A stretch of DNA of 17,845 bases from an uncultured Erwinia sp. (GCA_946221915.1 CAMIKG010000086.1:1-17845), one strand, 5' to 3'; positions 1 to 7,278 are shown, counted from the stretch's first letter. Notes: a model not told the origin generated them from the letters alone. A program made the numbers and translations.

Positions 1-210
1 CTGCGGTCTGGCGTATCCGCAGCGCTGAACGGAGGGAGGAAGCCAGGATGCGCCCGCAGGACGCGGGCGCAAGGCGATACGGGACAGGGACGTCCCGTTA
101 TCGCCGGTCCGTCAGGCTGACGAGTGAAGTGAAGGCACCGCGCGCAGCGTGGCGCGAGAACCAGCCAGAGCGGAGAAACAGTCAGGCCGCGCGGGCACAG
201 GCACAGCACA
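1..210. repeat. Gene-free, hairpin-rich repeat-like DNA
   Basis: I see no coding region here. The stretch is GC-rich and holds two strong hairpins. One has a perfect 8-bp stem GCGCCCGC / GCGGGCGC (50-57 and 63-70) with a 5-nt loop. The second pairs 73-85 with 92-105, with one bulged T. A perfect 10-bp palindrome GGGACGTCCC (87-96) lies inside the second hairpin. The part after 110 is rich in CGCG steps and GAGTGAAGTGA-like text. The look is that of a dispersed enterobacterial intergenic repeat. That it recurs elsewhere in the genome is inference and cannot be tested within this window, which cuts into its left edge. Confidence 0.4.
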
Positions 211-235
211 GTAAAATGCTTAACTGACAAGCATT
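211..235 (-). terminator. Probable terminator of speB
   Basis: On the minus strand, downstream of the speB stop codon, a 7-bp stem AATGCTT / AAGCATT (229-235 and 215-221) encloses a 7-nt loop and runs into TTTTA. The stem is AT-rich and the T-run short, so it would be a modest intrinsic terminator, but its position about 37 bp after the gene is right. Confidence 0.5.
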
Positions 236-272
236 AGGGGATAATCCCGCCTTACTTCGCGGTTACTGAGCG

Positions 273-1196
273 TTAACCTTTATTCACCGCCTGCACATGC
301 AGCATATCCAGCGCCAGCGTCGCCGCCGCCAGTGAGGTGAGATCGGACTGATCGTAACCCGGCGCCACTTCCACCAGATCCATACCGACAATATTCAGTC
401 CCTGCAGACCACGCACCAGCTTCAGCGCTTTGTCTGAGGTCAGGCCGCCAATCACCGGCGTACCCGTGCCAGGCGCATGCGCCGGATCGAGGCAGTCGAT
501 ATCAAAGGTCAGGTACACCGGCATATCGCCAACGATCTGCTTCACCTGCGCCAGAATATCGTCCACGCCGCGATCGTTGACCTGCGCCGCATCCAGCACG
601 TTGAAACCGAGAGAGCTGTCGAACTCGGTACGGATACCAATCTGCACCGATTTCGTTGGATCGATCAGTCCTTCTGTCGGCGCATGGTGGAACATGGTGC
701 CGTGGTCAAAGGTTGGGCCATTGGAATAGGTGTCAGTGTGGGCATCAAAGTGCACCAGCGCCATCTTGCCAAAGGTTTTCGCGTGTGCACGCAGCAGCGG
801 CAGCGTGATGTAGTGGTCGCCGCCGAAAGTCAGCATACGTTTGCCGTTAGACAGCAGCTTCTCGGCATGCGCCTGCAGTTTGTCGCTCAGATCCTGTGAA
901 TCGCCAAAGGCGTAAACCAGGTCGCCACAGTCAATCACCTTCAGGCGCTCACGCAGATCGAAGTTCCACGGATAACGGCAGCCTTCCCACGCCAGGTTGG
1001 TGGAGATCTGGCGGATCGCGCCAGGGCCAAGGCGGCTGCCCGGACGGCCAGAAGTGGCGGCATCAAATGGTACGCCGGTGATCACCCACTCGGCATCAGA
1101 ATCGTAAGGCTGGAAGTTGACCGGGAAACGCATAAAACCAAAGGCATTGGATACCAGCGAGTTATCGTACTGGTTGCCCAGGGTGTTGTAAGTCAT
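273..1196 (-). CDS. speB: Agmatinase (agmatine ureohydrolase)
   Basis: This cytoplasmic binuclear manganese enzyme hydrolyses agmatine to putrescine and urea, the second step of the arginine route to polyamines. The 307-residue product matches E. coli SpeB (306) along its whole length. The metal ligands of the arginase/ureohydrolase family are visible: H128 in GGDHY, D151, H153 and D155 in FDAHTD, and D232 and D234 in DIDCLD. I chose the ATG at 1196 because AGAGGA lies 7 nt upstream and the protein then begins as in E. coli (MTYNTLGNQYDN). A longer in-frame start at 1223 adds nine residues without a ribosome binding site. It lies downstream of speA in the same direction, but a strong terminator separates them, so it probably also has its own promoter. 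Confidence 0.97.
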   Translation of the reverse strand: MTYNTLGNQYDNSLVSNAFGFMRFPVNFQPYDSDAEWVITGVPFDAATSGRPGSRLGPGAIRQISTNLAWEGCRYPWNFDLRERLKVIDCGDLVYAFGDSQDLSDKLQAHAEKLLSNGKRMLTFGGDHYITLPLLRAHAKTFGKMALVHFDAHTDTYSNGPTFDHGTMFHHAPTEGLIDPTKSVQIGIRTEFDSSLGFNVLDAAQVNDRGVDDILAQVKQIVGDMPVYLTFDIDCLDPAHAPGTGTPVIGGLTSDKALKLVRGLQGLNIVGMDLVEVAPGYDQSDLTSLAAATLALDMLHVQAVNKG

Positions 1197-1250
1197 TTTG
1201 CAATCCTCTTTGCTAGCCATCATCAGTCACAACCGATGCTTTAAAGATAC

Positions 1251-1295
1251 ATACCCGTCATGCTTCAGGCTACAGCTTGAATTATTTAGGGTTTA
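1251..1295. repeat. Small palindromic element upstream of speB
   Basis: The segment begins ATACCCGTCATGCTTCAGG and ends GAATTATTTAGGGTTTA. The core TTCAGGC-TACA-GCTTGAA is a 7-bp hairpin (one G:T pair), and the outer ATACCC / GGGTTT ends are roughly inverted. I recall very similar ends (ATACCCGTCATACTTCAAG and its partner CTTGAATTATTT) flanking longer dispersed intergenic repeats in enterobacteria, so this may be a minimal copy in which the two ends abut. It lies between the speA terminator and the speB start and would be in any speB leader or promoter. The repeat-family assignment is from memory. Confidence 0.4.
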
Positions 1296-1299
1296 GATG

Positions 1300-1341
1300 A
1301 AAAAATCCCCTCCGCGTCGTTAGCCCGACGAGGAAGGGATT
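1300..1341 (-). terminator. Intrinsic terminator of speA
   Basis: Read on the minus strand after the speA stop codon, a long stem of about 16 bp pairs 1326-1341 with 1304-1320 around a GGCTAA loop, with small mismatches, and is followed directly by six T (1305 down to 1300). It is a textbook rho-independent terminator and should largely separate speA from speB transcription. Confidence 0.85.
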
Positions 1342-1423
1342 GGATCAGGGACGACGGGGTTTACGCCGCCCATCAATATACTGGCGGTGGTACGGGCAAC
1401 GTCACGCTGGCCGTACCCACGCA

Positions 1424-3400
1424 TTACTCATCTTCCAGATAAGTATAACCATACAGACCACTTTCAAATTCTTCGAGGAACTGCGCGCGCAGCTCTTCAT
1501 CGAGATCGGTCTGTTTAATCTGATTGCGGAAATGTGTCAGCAGCTCCTGTGGGTCCAGCTGCACATACTCCAGCATATCCGCCACGGTATCGCCTTCATC
1601 AGACAACTGCACTTCCACGCTGCCATCCGGGAAAGCAAATACGTCTACCGCTTCGGTATCACCGAACAGATTGTGCATATTGCCGAGGATCTCCTGGTAC
1701 GCACCGACCATAAAGAAGCCCAGCATCGGCGGATTATCCACGTCATACTGCGGCATCGGCATAGTAGTGGCGATACCGTCGCCATCAACATAGTGGTCGA
1801 TGGTGCCATCGGAATCACAGGTGATATCCAGCAACACCGCGCGGCGCTCCGGCGATTTATTCAGCCCTTCCAGCGGCAGTACCGGGAACAGCTGATCGAT
1901 ACCCCACGCATCCGGCATCGACTGGAACAGCGAGAAGTTGACATAAATCTTATCCGCCATACGCTCCTGCAGCTCATCGATAATCGGGCGATGGGCGCGG
2001 TTGCTTGGGTCCAGATGTTGCTGGATATAGTGGCAGATGCTGAGATACAGCTGCTCCGCCCAGGCGCGCTCGGTCAGGCTGTAGGTTCCCGCCGAGTAGC
2101 CGGTATGGATATCGAACAGATCCATCTGGCTGTCATGCAGCCATTCCCGCAGCGAACGGCGATTGTTCGGTTCGTGCATCTCCTGCCAGGTGTCCCACAT
2201 GCTGAGCAGCGGACGTGGCGCGTCTTCTGCTGGCGCATGCGGCGTACTGAATTCGTTACGTTCAACACCGATAATATTCGACACCAGCACGGTGTGATGC
2301 GCGGTAACCGCACGGCCAGACTCGGTGATCACCGTTGGATGCGGCAGATTATGCTCGTCACAGGCGTCGCCAATTGCCCAAATTACGTTGTTGGCGTATT
2401 CGTTCAGGCCGTAGTTAACCGAGCAGTCCGACTGCGAACGGGTGCCTTCATAGTCGACACCAAGACCGCCGCCGACGTCGAAGCACTGAATATTAACGCC
2501 CAGCTTCGCCAGTTCGACGTAGAAGCGTGCAGATTCCCGCACGCCAGTGGCGATATCACGGATATTCGCCATCTGCGAACCGAGATGGAAGTGCAGCAGT
2601 TGCAGGCTGTCGACACGCCCTGCTTCACGCATCATCTCCACCAGTTGCAGCACCTGAGTCGCGGAGAGACCGAATTTCGATTTCTCGCCGCCGCTGGACT
2701 GCCACTTGCCTGAGCCCTGCGACGCCAGACGCGCACGAATACCGAGGCGCGGCACCACATTCAGGCGCTCCGCTTCTTCCAGCACGATCTTCGCTTCGGT
2801 CATTTTTTCCAGCACCAGGTAGACCTTGTGCCCCATCTTCTCGCCGATCAGTGCCAGACGGATATACTCGCGATCCTTATAGCCATTACAGACGATCACC
2901 GAACGCGTCATCCCGGCATGCGCCAGTACCGCCATCAGTTCGGCTTTAGAACCGGCTTCAAGACCCAGCGGTTCGCCGGAGTTAATCAGCGACTCGATCA
3001 CGCGCTTATGCTGGTTAACTTTGATCGGATAGACGAGGAAGTAATCCCCTTTGTAGCCGTAGGATTCACGCGCGCGTTTAAATGCGCCGTTAATGGAACG
3101 CAGGCGGTGCTGCAGGATCTGCGGGAAACAGAACAGTGCCGGCAGACGCTGGCCATCGGCCTCGCGCTCTTTCACCAGCTTCGCCAGGTCCACCCGCGCT
3201 TCCGGCACATCGGGGTCCGGGCAGACGCTGATATGACCCAGTTCGTTCACGTCATAGTAGTTATTGCCCCACCAGGCAATATTGTAGGTGCGCAGCATCT
3301 TGCTTGCGTCCTGATCGCTCATGGCCACCTCCTGCATTGAGCGGAGTACACCCTGTTCGCCTGCTGACGAACCCTTAATCATCTTCATGTCGTCAGACAT
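1424..3400 (-). CDS. speA: Biosynthetic arginine decarboxylase
   Basis: This PLP-dependent fold-III (alanine-racemase-like) decarboxylase converts L-arginine to agmatine. The product is 658 residues, the same length as E. coli SpeA, and is almost colinear with it. Visible landmarks are the PLP lysine region YPIKVNQ (K127), HFHLGSQ (270-276), the glycine-rich GGGLG (310-314), ESGR (360-363) and the late active-site segment ITCDSDG (C528, D531). The ATG at 3400 is preceded by TTGAGG at 6-nt spacing. A TTG four codons further upstream is unlikely. The start lies inside the end of the small upstream ORF called here yqgB (8-nt overlap), so translation may be coupled. A promoter is seen about 480 nt upstream and an intrinsic terminator downstream. 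Confidence 0.98.
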   Translation of the reverse strand: MSDDMKMIKGSSAGEQGVLRSMQEVAMSDQDASKMLRTYNIAWWGNNYYDVNELGHISVCPDPDVPEARVDLAKLVKEREADGQRLPALFCFPQILQHRLRSINGAFKRARESYGYKGDYFLVYPIKVNQHKRVIESLINSGEPLGLEAGSKAELMAVLAHAGMTRSVIVCNGYKDREYIRLALIGEKMGHKVYLVLEKMTEAKIVLEEAERLNVVPRLGIRARLASQGSGKWQSSGGEKSKFGLSATQVLQLVEMMREAGRVDSLQLLHFHLGSQMANIRDIATGVRESARFYVELAKLGVNIQCFDVGGGLGVDYEGTRSQSDCSVNYGLNEYANNVIWAIGDACDEHNLPHPTVITESGRAVTAHHTVLVSNIIGVERNEFSTPHAPAEDAPRPLLSMWDTWQEMHEPNNRRSLREWLHDSQMDLFDIHTGYSAGTYSLTERAWAEQLYLSICHYIQQHLDPSNRAHRPIIDELQERMADKIYVNFSLFQSMPDAWGIDQLFPVLPLEGLNKSPERRAVLLDITCDSDGTIDHYVDGDGIATTMPMPQYDVDNPPMLGFFMVGAYQEILGNMHNLFGDTEAVDVFAFPDGSVEVQLSDEGDTVADMLEYVQLDPQELLTHFRNQIKQTDLDEELRAQFLEEFESGLYGYTYLEDE

Positions 3401-3551
3401 CGCGAACCTCAAATTGTTGTAATGATGCGAAACACTTAACCACTATCGCAGCAGAATCCTGCCAGAACAACCCGTAAGCTGTCGATAAACCCAGCATAAA
3501 TGACTGAATTGCCATCAATGCAGGCTGGAATAAATACTCAGAATGAAACAC
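3393..3551 (-). CDS. yqgB: YqgB-like small protein overlapping speA
   Basis: This short ORF on the minus strand encodes up to 52 residues and ends with TGA overlapping the speA ATG by 8 nt (ATGTCTGA). Its product contains TAYGLFWQDSAAIVVKCF. That lines up with AYGLLSQFQAAIVVNCF near the C-terminus of the 43-residue E. coli YqgB, encoded just upstream of speA on the same strand; I quote that sequence from memory. The start is uncertain. The GTG at 3551 has GGAG 9 nt upstream and gives a length and N-terminal extension closest to E. coli. ATGs at 3515 and 3497 would give 40 and 34 residues without a clear ribosome binding site. The C-terminal end differs from E. coli and runs into speA. YqgB has been linked to acid adaptation and virulence in Salmonella; its molecular role here is not known. 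Confidence 0.65.
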   Translation of the reverse strand: MFHSEYLFQPALMAIQSFMLGLSTAYGLFWQDSAAIVVKCFASLQQFEVRDV

Positions 3552-3877
3552 GTCGCCGAACTCCGTAACACGGGTCAGAAAAAACGTCAGTCAGCCCTCA
3601 GCTATCTGAGAGCGCCCTTGCCAAAGGTAGCAAAAGATTAACCCGCGCAGGTGTCGTGAAGATTACCAAATCGAAGATAACTTCGACGGGCGAGCAAAAG
3701 AGACGGAGAAACAGAAAGGGACTGAAGTACGCCAGAATGGCGTAGCGAACCGTACAATGCGAAAACGTGGTTCATTACTCGTATCACCTCCACACATGCC
3801 GGTTAAGCACGCGGAAAACGGAGTCAGGGGTGAAAACCAGAGCAGGCTCTGGCGGATGTTGCGCGCCGAAAAGGCAG
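3552..3877 (-). other. Long structured leader of yqgB-speA
   Basis: No credible gene lies in this stretch. If the promoter at 3884-3912 is used, it is transcribed as a leader of about 325 nt. It contains four short, mostly perfect hairpins: CTCAG/CTGAG (3597-3610), TCGAAG/CTTCGA (3671-3686), TACGCC/GGCGTA (3728-3744) and CCAGAG/CTCTGG (3837-3852). None is followed by a T-run on the minus strand, so I see no simple attenuator. Confidence 0.45.
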
Positions 3878-3883
3878 CGGCGT

Positions 3884-3912
3884 TTTATACAGCCGAACGT
3901 GGAAAATTGCAA
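3884..3912 (-). promoter_or_regulatory. Strong sigma-70 promoter for yqgB-speA
   Basis: On the minus strand TTGCAA (3912-3907) and TATAAA (3889-3884) are separated by exactly 17 bp, five of six matches at each hexamer. Transcription would start near 3877 and run towards yqgB and speA. A perfect 12-bp palindrome GGAAAATTTTCC (3944-3955) lies about 70 bp upstream of that start and could be an operator; I cannot assign a regulator. Confidence 0.7.
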
Positions 3913-4019
3913 AGCGAAAATGTGCTGCTGACACCTGCTGTCAGGAAAATTTTCCACTACAGGATTAGGGGAAAGCCGCCGATAACAAAAAGGACTGGCA
4001 ATTGGCGTAGCGTCTAACC

Positions 4020-4049
4020 TAGAATAGCCATCCAGATGTTAATCCGTCT
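4020..4049 (+). promoter_or_regulatory. metK promoter -10 with tandem MetJ boxes
   Basis: TAGAAT (4020-4025) is a good -10, with a weak -35 (TGGCAA, 3996-4001) 18 bp upstream. Directly after it come three contiguous octamers resembling the Met box AGACGTCT: AGCCATCC (4026-4033, 5/8), AGATGTTA (4034-4041, 5/8) and ATCCGTCT (4042-4049, 6/8). MetJ with SAM is the known repressor of metK in enterobacteria and binds tandem 8-bp boxes, so feedback by the product of metK is expected. The boxes would cover the transcription start. An alternative -35 TTGACT (4059-4064) lacks a convincing -10. The resulting metK leader would be about 200 nt. Confidence 0.65.
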
Positions 4050-4238
4050 ATACACACATTGACTATCTGGCTACTCCTGTACTGCTATGCCGCTGTCACC
4101 GTGTCAGCCGATTGCTGACATGTTTGCCTGCACCAAATGAACTGCTCACGGCTTTGCCTGAGGGGGCGTGGAGTCAGGCTGGTCTTACTCCCGCTATGCA
4201 GTTGTTATTTAACCCGTTTAAGTAAGGTAAAGATTAAA

Positions 4239-5393
4239 ATGGCTAAACACCTTTTTACGTCCGAGTCTGTATCAGAAGGACATCCTGATAAAATCGCTGA
4301 CCAAATTTCCGACGCCGTGCTGGATGCTATCCTCGAACAGGACCCGAAAGCTCGCGTGGCCTGCGAAACCTACGTCAAAACCGGTATGGTTCTGGTTGGC
4401 GGTGAAATCACCACCAGCGCATGGGTCGATATCGAAGAGATCACCCGTAAGACTGTGCGTGAAATCGGCTATGTCCATTCTGATATGGGCTTTGACGCCA
4501 ACTCCTGTGCCGTATTAAGCGCAATTGGTAAACAATCCCCGGATATCAACCAGGGCGTTGACCGTACCGATCCTCTGGAGCAGGGCGCGGGTGACCAGGG
4601 TCTGATGTTTGGCTACGCCACCAACGAAACCGATGTGCTGATGCCTGCGCCAGTCACTTACGCGCACCGTCTGGTTCAGCGTCAGGCTGAAGTACGCAAA
4701 AACGGCGCGCTGCCATGGCTGCGTCCGGATGCGAAAAGCCAGGTCACTTTCCAGTATGATGACGGCAAAATTGTCGGCATCGACGCCGTAGTGCTGTCAA
4801 CCCAGCACGCGGAAGAGATTGGCCAGAAAGAGCTGCAGGAAGCGGTGATGGAAGAGATCATCAAGCCGGTTCTGCCAACTGAGTGGCTGAACAGCAGCAC
4901 GAAATTCTTTATTAACCCAACGGGTCGTTTTGTGATCGGTGGCCCAATGGGTGACTGTGGTCTGACTGGCCGTAAAATCATCGTCGATACCTACGGCGGT
5001 ATGGCACGTCACGGCGGCGGCGCATTCTCTGGTAAAGATCCATCGAAAGTTGACCGTTCTGCGGCCTACGCAGCGCGCTATGTGGCGAAAAACATCGTTG
5101 CTGCGGGTCTGGCGGATCGCTGTGAGATTCAGGTTTCCTATGCTATCGGCGTAGCAGAACCAACCTCTATCATGGTGGAAACCTTCGGTACTGAGAAAGT
5201 CGCAACCGAACAGCTGACCCTGCTGGTACGCGAGTTCTTCGACCTGCGTCCCTACGGTCTGATTCAGATGCTGGATCTGCTGCACCCAATCTACCGCGAA
5301 ACTGCGGCTTATGGTCACTTTGGCCGTGAGCACTTCCCGTGGGAAAAAACCGACAAAGCTGCGCAGCTGCGCGAGGCTGCTGGTCTGAAATAA
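4239..5393 (+). CDS. metK: S-adenosylmethionine synthase
   Basis: This cytoplasmic tetrameric enzyme makes S-adenosylmethionine from methionine and ATP, with release of phosphate and diphosphate. The 384-residue product has the same length as E. coli MetK and begins identically for long stretches. Signature motifs are present: SEGHPDK (12-18), the ATP-binding GAGDQG (116-121) and the P-loop-like GGGAFSGKDP (259-268). The start is the ATG at 4239 with AAGG about 11 nt upstream. An in-frame ATG at 4137 would add 34 residues with no family counterpart. The gene is transcribed divergently from yqgB-speA and has its own terminator, so it appears monocistronic, with MetJ control likely. Confidence 0.98.
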   Translation: MAKHLFTSESVSEGHPDKIADQISDAVLDAILEQDPKARVACETYVKTGMVLVGGEITTSAWVDIEEITRKTVREIGYVHSDMGFDANSCAVLSAIGKQSPDINQGVDRTDPLEQGAGDQGLMFGYATNETDVLMPAPVTYAHRLVQRQAEVRKNGALPWLRPDAKSQVTFQYDDGKIVGIDAVVLSTQHAEEIGQKELQEAVMEEIIKPVLPTEWLNSSTKFFINPTGRFVIGGPMGDCGLTGRKIIVDTYGGMARHGGGAFSGKDPSKVDRSAAYAARYVAKNIVAAGLADRCEIQVSYAIGVAEPTSIMVETFGTEKVATEQLTLLVREFFDLRPYGLIQMLDLLHPIYRETAAYGHFGREHFPWEKTDKAAQLREAAGLK

Positions 5394-5408
5394 ACGACCT
5401 TCCCTCAC

Positions 5409-5438
5409 AAAAAGGAGCCATTACGGCTCCTTTTTTTA
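5409..5438 (+). terminator. Intrinsic terminator of metK
   Basis: An 11-bp perfect stem (AAAAAGGAGCC, 5409-5419; GGCTCCTTTTT, 5425-5435) with a 5-nt loop ATTAC and a run of T ends the metK transcript 15 nt after the stop codon. Its A-run and T-run make it potentially bidirectional. Confidence 0.92.
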
Positions 5439-5487
5439 TTCTGGTCTATTATTTTCCTGTCAGTACAATCATTAGCTTACAAACCAA

Positions 5488-5503
5488 TTGATAGCGATTA
5501 CAT
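5488..5503. promoter_or_regulatory. Possible distal GalR/GalS half-operator
   Basis: TTGATAGCGATTACAT resembles the GalR/GalS consensus GTGnAAnCGnTTnCAC, with a good right half (CGATTACA) and a degraded left half. It lies about 204 bp upstream of the strong operator at 5692. Looping between two sites is known for gal in E. coli, but this assignment is weak. Confidence 0.25.
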
Positions 5504-5691
5504 TTTGAAACGCTTTATTTATCTGTCGTTTAGGATTATCCCCGTGTAGCAACCCGCAATGAAATGCGCTATTTTCAGCCTCGTCTGATAATCGACAATC
5601 AGAATCATGTCATAAACTTACCGGGTGCTATAACCCACTGGTTAGCAAATCCTCATGCGGTGATAAATGCTGTATAACAGGGATACAGCGT

Positions 5692-5707
5692 GTGTAAGCG
5701 ATTACAC
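5692..5707. promoter_or_regulatory. GalR/GalS operator of galP
   Basis: GTGTAAGCGATTACAC matches every fixed position of the GalR/GalS operator consensus and, as I recall it, is the same 16-mer found upstream of E. coli galP. Its centre (5699.5) lies at -60.5 relative to the inferred start at 5760. It should confer galactose-inducible repression. Confidence 0.9.
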
Positions 5708-5710
5708 TTA

Positions 5711-5753
5711 CGTGATCGGCGTCACTTTTTACCGTTCGCAGGTTTTCTAACAT
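5711..5753 (+). promoter_or_regulatory. CRP site and -10 of galP
   Basis: CGTGA-TCGGCG-TCACT (5711-5726) matches the CRP consensus TGTGA-N6-TCACA at 8 of 10 positions, and the -10 candidate is TAACAT (5748-5753). With a start near 5760 the CRP centre falls at -41.5, a class II arrangement, so no good -35 is needed. The operator at -60.5 and CRP at -41.5 repeat the geometry of galETK promoter P1. The 82-nt leader then contains two adjacent hairpins (5788-5805 and 5804-5819) just ahead of the ribosome binding site GGAGG (5833-5837). Confidence 0.75.
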
Positions 5754-5841
5754 GATAACAACAACACAGGCCCACCTTAATTCGTGAGGCAGCCATGCTG
5801 CTGCCGCGAAGAATCGCGGGCAACGACAATCTGGAGGCGAC

Positions 5842-7239
5842 ATGCCTGGTACTACTCATCACAGCAGAACATCAAATAAGGCGATGACCTTATTTGTCTG
5901 CTTTCTGGCGGCTCTGGCGGGGCTGCTGTTTGGTCTGGACATCGGCGTTATTGCCGGCGCCCTGCCGTTTATTGCTAAGGACTTTGACGTCACCAGCCAC
6001 CAGCAGGAGTGGATCGTCAGCTCCATGATGTTCGGCGCTGCGGTTGGCGCAATCGTCAGCGGCTGGATGTCGTCACGCCTGGGACGCAAAAAAAGCCTGA
6101 TGGCGGGCGCCATCCTGTTTGTGATCGGCTCCCTGTGGTCAGCTTTTGCACCGAACCCGGAGATGCTGATTGTGGCGCGAGTGCTGCTGGGACTGGCGGT
6201 AGGCGTGGCCTCTTACACCGCTCCGCTGTATCTGTCAGAGATTGCCCCGGAAAAAATCCGCGGCAGCATGATCTCGCTGTATCAGCTGATGATTACCATT
6301 GGTATTCTCGGCGCTTATCTTTCCGATACCGCCTTCAGCTACACCGGCAACTGGCGCTGGATGCTGGGTGTCATCACCATTCCGGCGCTGCTGCTGCTGG
6401 TCGGCGTGTTCTTCCTGCCTAACAGCCCGCGCTGGCTGGCGGCGAAGGGCAATTTCCGCGATGCGCAGCGGGTGCTGGATCGTCTGCGTGACACCAGTGA
6501 ACAGGCCAAACGCGAGCTGGATGAAATCCGTGAAAGCCTGAAGATCAAACAGTCTGGCTGGAGCCTGTTTAAAGACAACAGCAACTTCCGCCGTGCAGTG
6601 TTCCTCGGCGTGCTGCTGCAGGTGATGCAGCAGTTCACCGGCATGAACGTCATCATGTACTACGCACCGAAGATCTTTGAAATTGCTGGTTTCGGCAATA
6701 CCACCCAGCAGATGTGGGGAACGGTGATTGTCGGCCTGGTGAACGTGCTGGCGACCTTTATCGCCATCGGTCTGGTCGATCGCTGGGGCCGTAAACCGAC
6801 GCTGACGCTCGGCTTCCTGGTGATGGCGGCAGGCATGGGTATCCTGGGTTCCATGCTGCATTTCGGTATCAACAGTACCGGTGCGCAGTACTTCGCTATC
6901 GCCATGCTGCTGATGTTTATCGTTGGCTTCGCCATGAGCGCCGGTCCGCTGATTTGGGTACTGTGCTCAGAAATACAGCCGCTGAAAGGACGTGATTTTG
7001 GTATCACCGTATCCACCACGACCAACTGGATTGCCAACATGATTGTTGGCGCGACCTTCCTGACGATGCTGAATACGCTGGGTAATGCACCGACCTTCTG
7101 GGTTTATGCCGCACTGAATCTGTTCTTTATTGTGCTGACCCTGTGGCTGATCCCGGAAACCAAAGGCGTGACGCTGGAGCATATCGAACGTAACCTGCTG
7201 TCCGGTAAGAAACTGCGCGATATTGGCGCACGCGACTAA
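5842..7239 (+). CDS. galP: Galactose/H+ symporter of the sugar porter family
   Basis: This inner-membrane major-facilitator protein imports galactose (and glucose) with protons. At 465 residues it matches E. coli GalP (464) over its length. Visible family signatures are the loop 2-3 motif GRKKS, the PLYLSEIAPEKIRGSM motif after TM4, PNSPRWL after TM6, QQFTGMNVIMYYAP in TM7, DRWGRKP in loop 8-9 and PETKG near the end. Twelve hydrophobic segments can be counted. The ATG has GGAGG 4 nt upstream. The conserved GalR and CRP sites directly upstream support the galactose assignment over arabinose or xylose paralogues. It is flanked by terminators and appears monocistronic. Confidence 0.95.
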   Translation: MPGTTHHSRTSNKAMTLFVCFLAALAGLLFGLDIGVIAGALPFIAKDFDVTSHQQEWIVSSMMFGAAVGAIVSGWMSSRLGRKKSLMAGAILFVIGSLWSAFAPNPEMLIVARVLLGLAVGVASYTAPLYLSEIAPEKIRGSMISLYQLMITIGILGAYLSDTAFSYTGNWRWMLGVITIPALLLLVGVFFLPNSPRWLAAKGNFRDAQRVLDRLRDTSEQAKRELDEIRESLKIKQSGWSLFKDNSNFRRAVFLGVLLQVMQQFTGMNVIMYYAPKIFEIAGFGNTTQQMWGTVIVGLVNVLATFIAIGLVDRWGRKPTLTLGFLVMAAGMGILGSMLHFGINSTGAQYFAIAMLLMFIVGFAMSAGPLIWVLCSEIQPLKGRDFGITVSTTTNWIANMIVGATFLTMLNTLGNAPTFWVYAALNLFFIVLTLWLIPETKGVTLEHIERNLLSGKKLRDIGARD

Positions 7240-7252
7240 TCCTTGCGATACC

Positions 7253-7278
7253 AGTGCCGCCGCTAACCCGGCGGCACT
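7253..7278. terminator. Hairpin after galP, probable terminator
   Basis: A perfect 10-bp GC-rich stem AGTGCCGCCG / CGGCGGCACT (7253-7262 and 7269-7278) with loop CTAACC lies 13 bp after the galP stop. There is no real T-run (only TTCT), so it may be a weak terminator or an mRNA 3' stabiliser. Confidence 0.55.

Noticed and set aside
477..899. Plus-strand ORF of 140 codons inside speB
   Set aside because: It is antisense to agmatinase and shows no motif or ribosome binding site.
1340..2713. Long plus-strand ORF of 457 codons opposite speA
   Set aside because: It lies entirely antisense to the well-supported arginine decarboxylase. Its His/Arg/Gln-rich product is typical of the opposite strand of a GC-rich gene, and it has no recognisable domain.
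3757..4017. Plus-strand ORF of 86 codons between speA and metK
   Set aside because: It has no good ribosome binding site and spans the strong minus-strand speA promoter and the GGAAAATTTTCC palindrome. Conservation there, if any, is better explained by regulation. A small protein is not fully excluded.
4059..4064. TTGACT as -35 of metK
   Set aside because: The hexamer is good, but no acceptable -10 lies 16-18 bp downstream. The TAGAAT at 4020, directly before the Met boxes, fits repression better.
6235..6861. Minus-strand ORF of 208 codons inside galP
   Set aside because: It is antisense to the well-matched galactose transporter, and its His/Gln-rich composition is that of a shadow frame.
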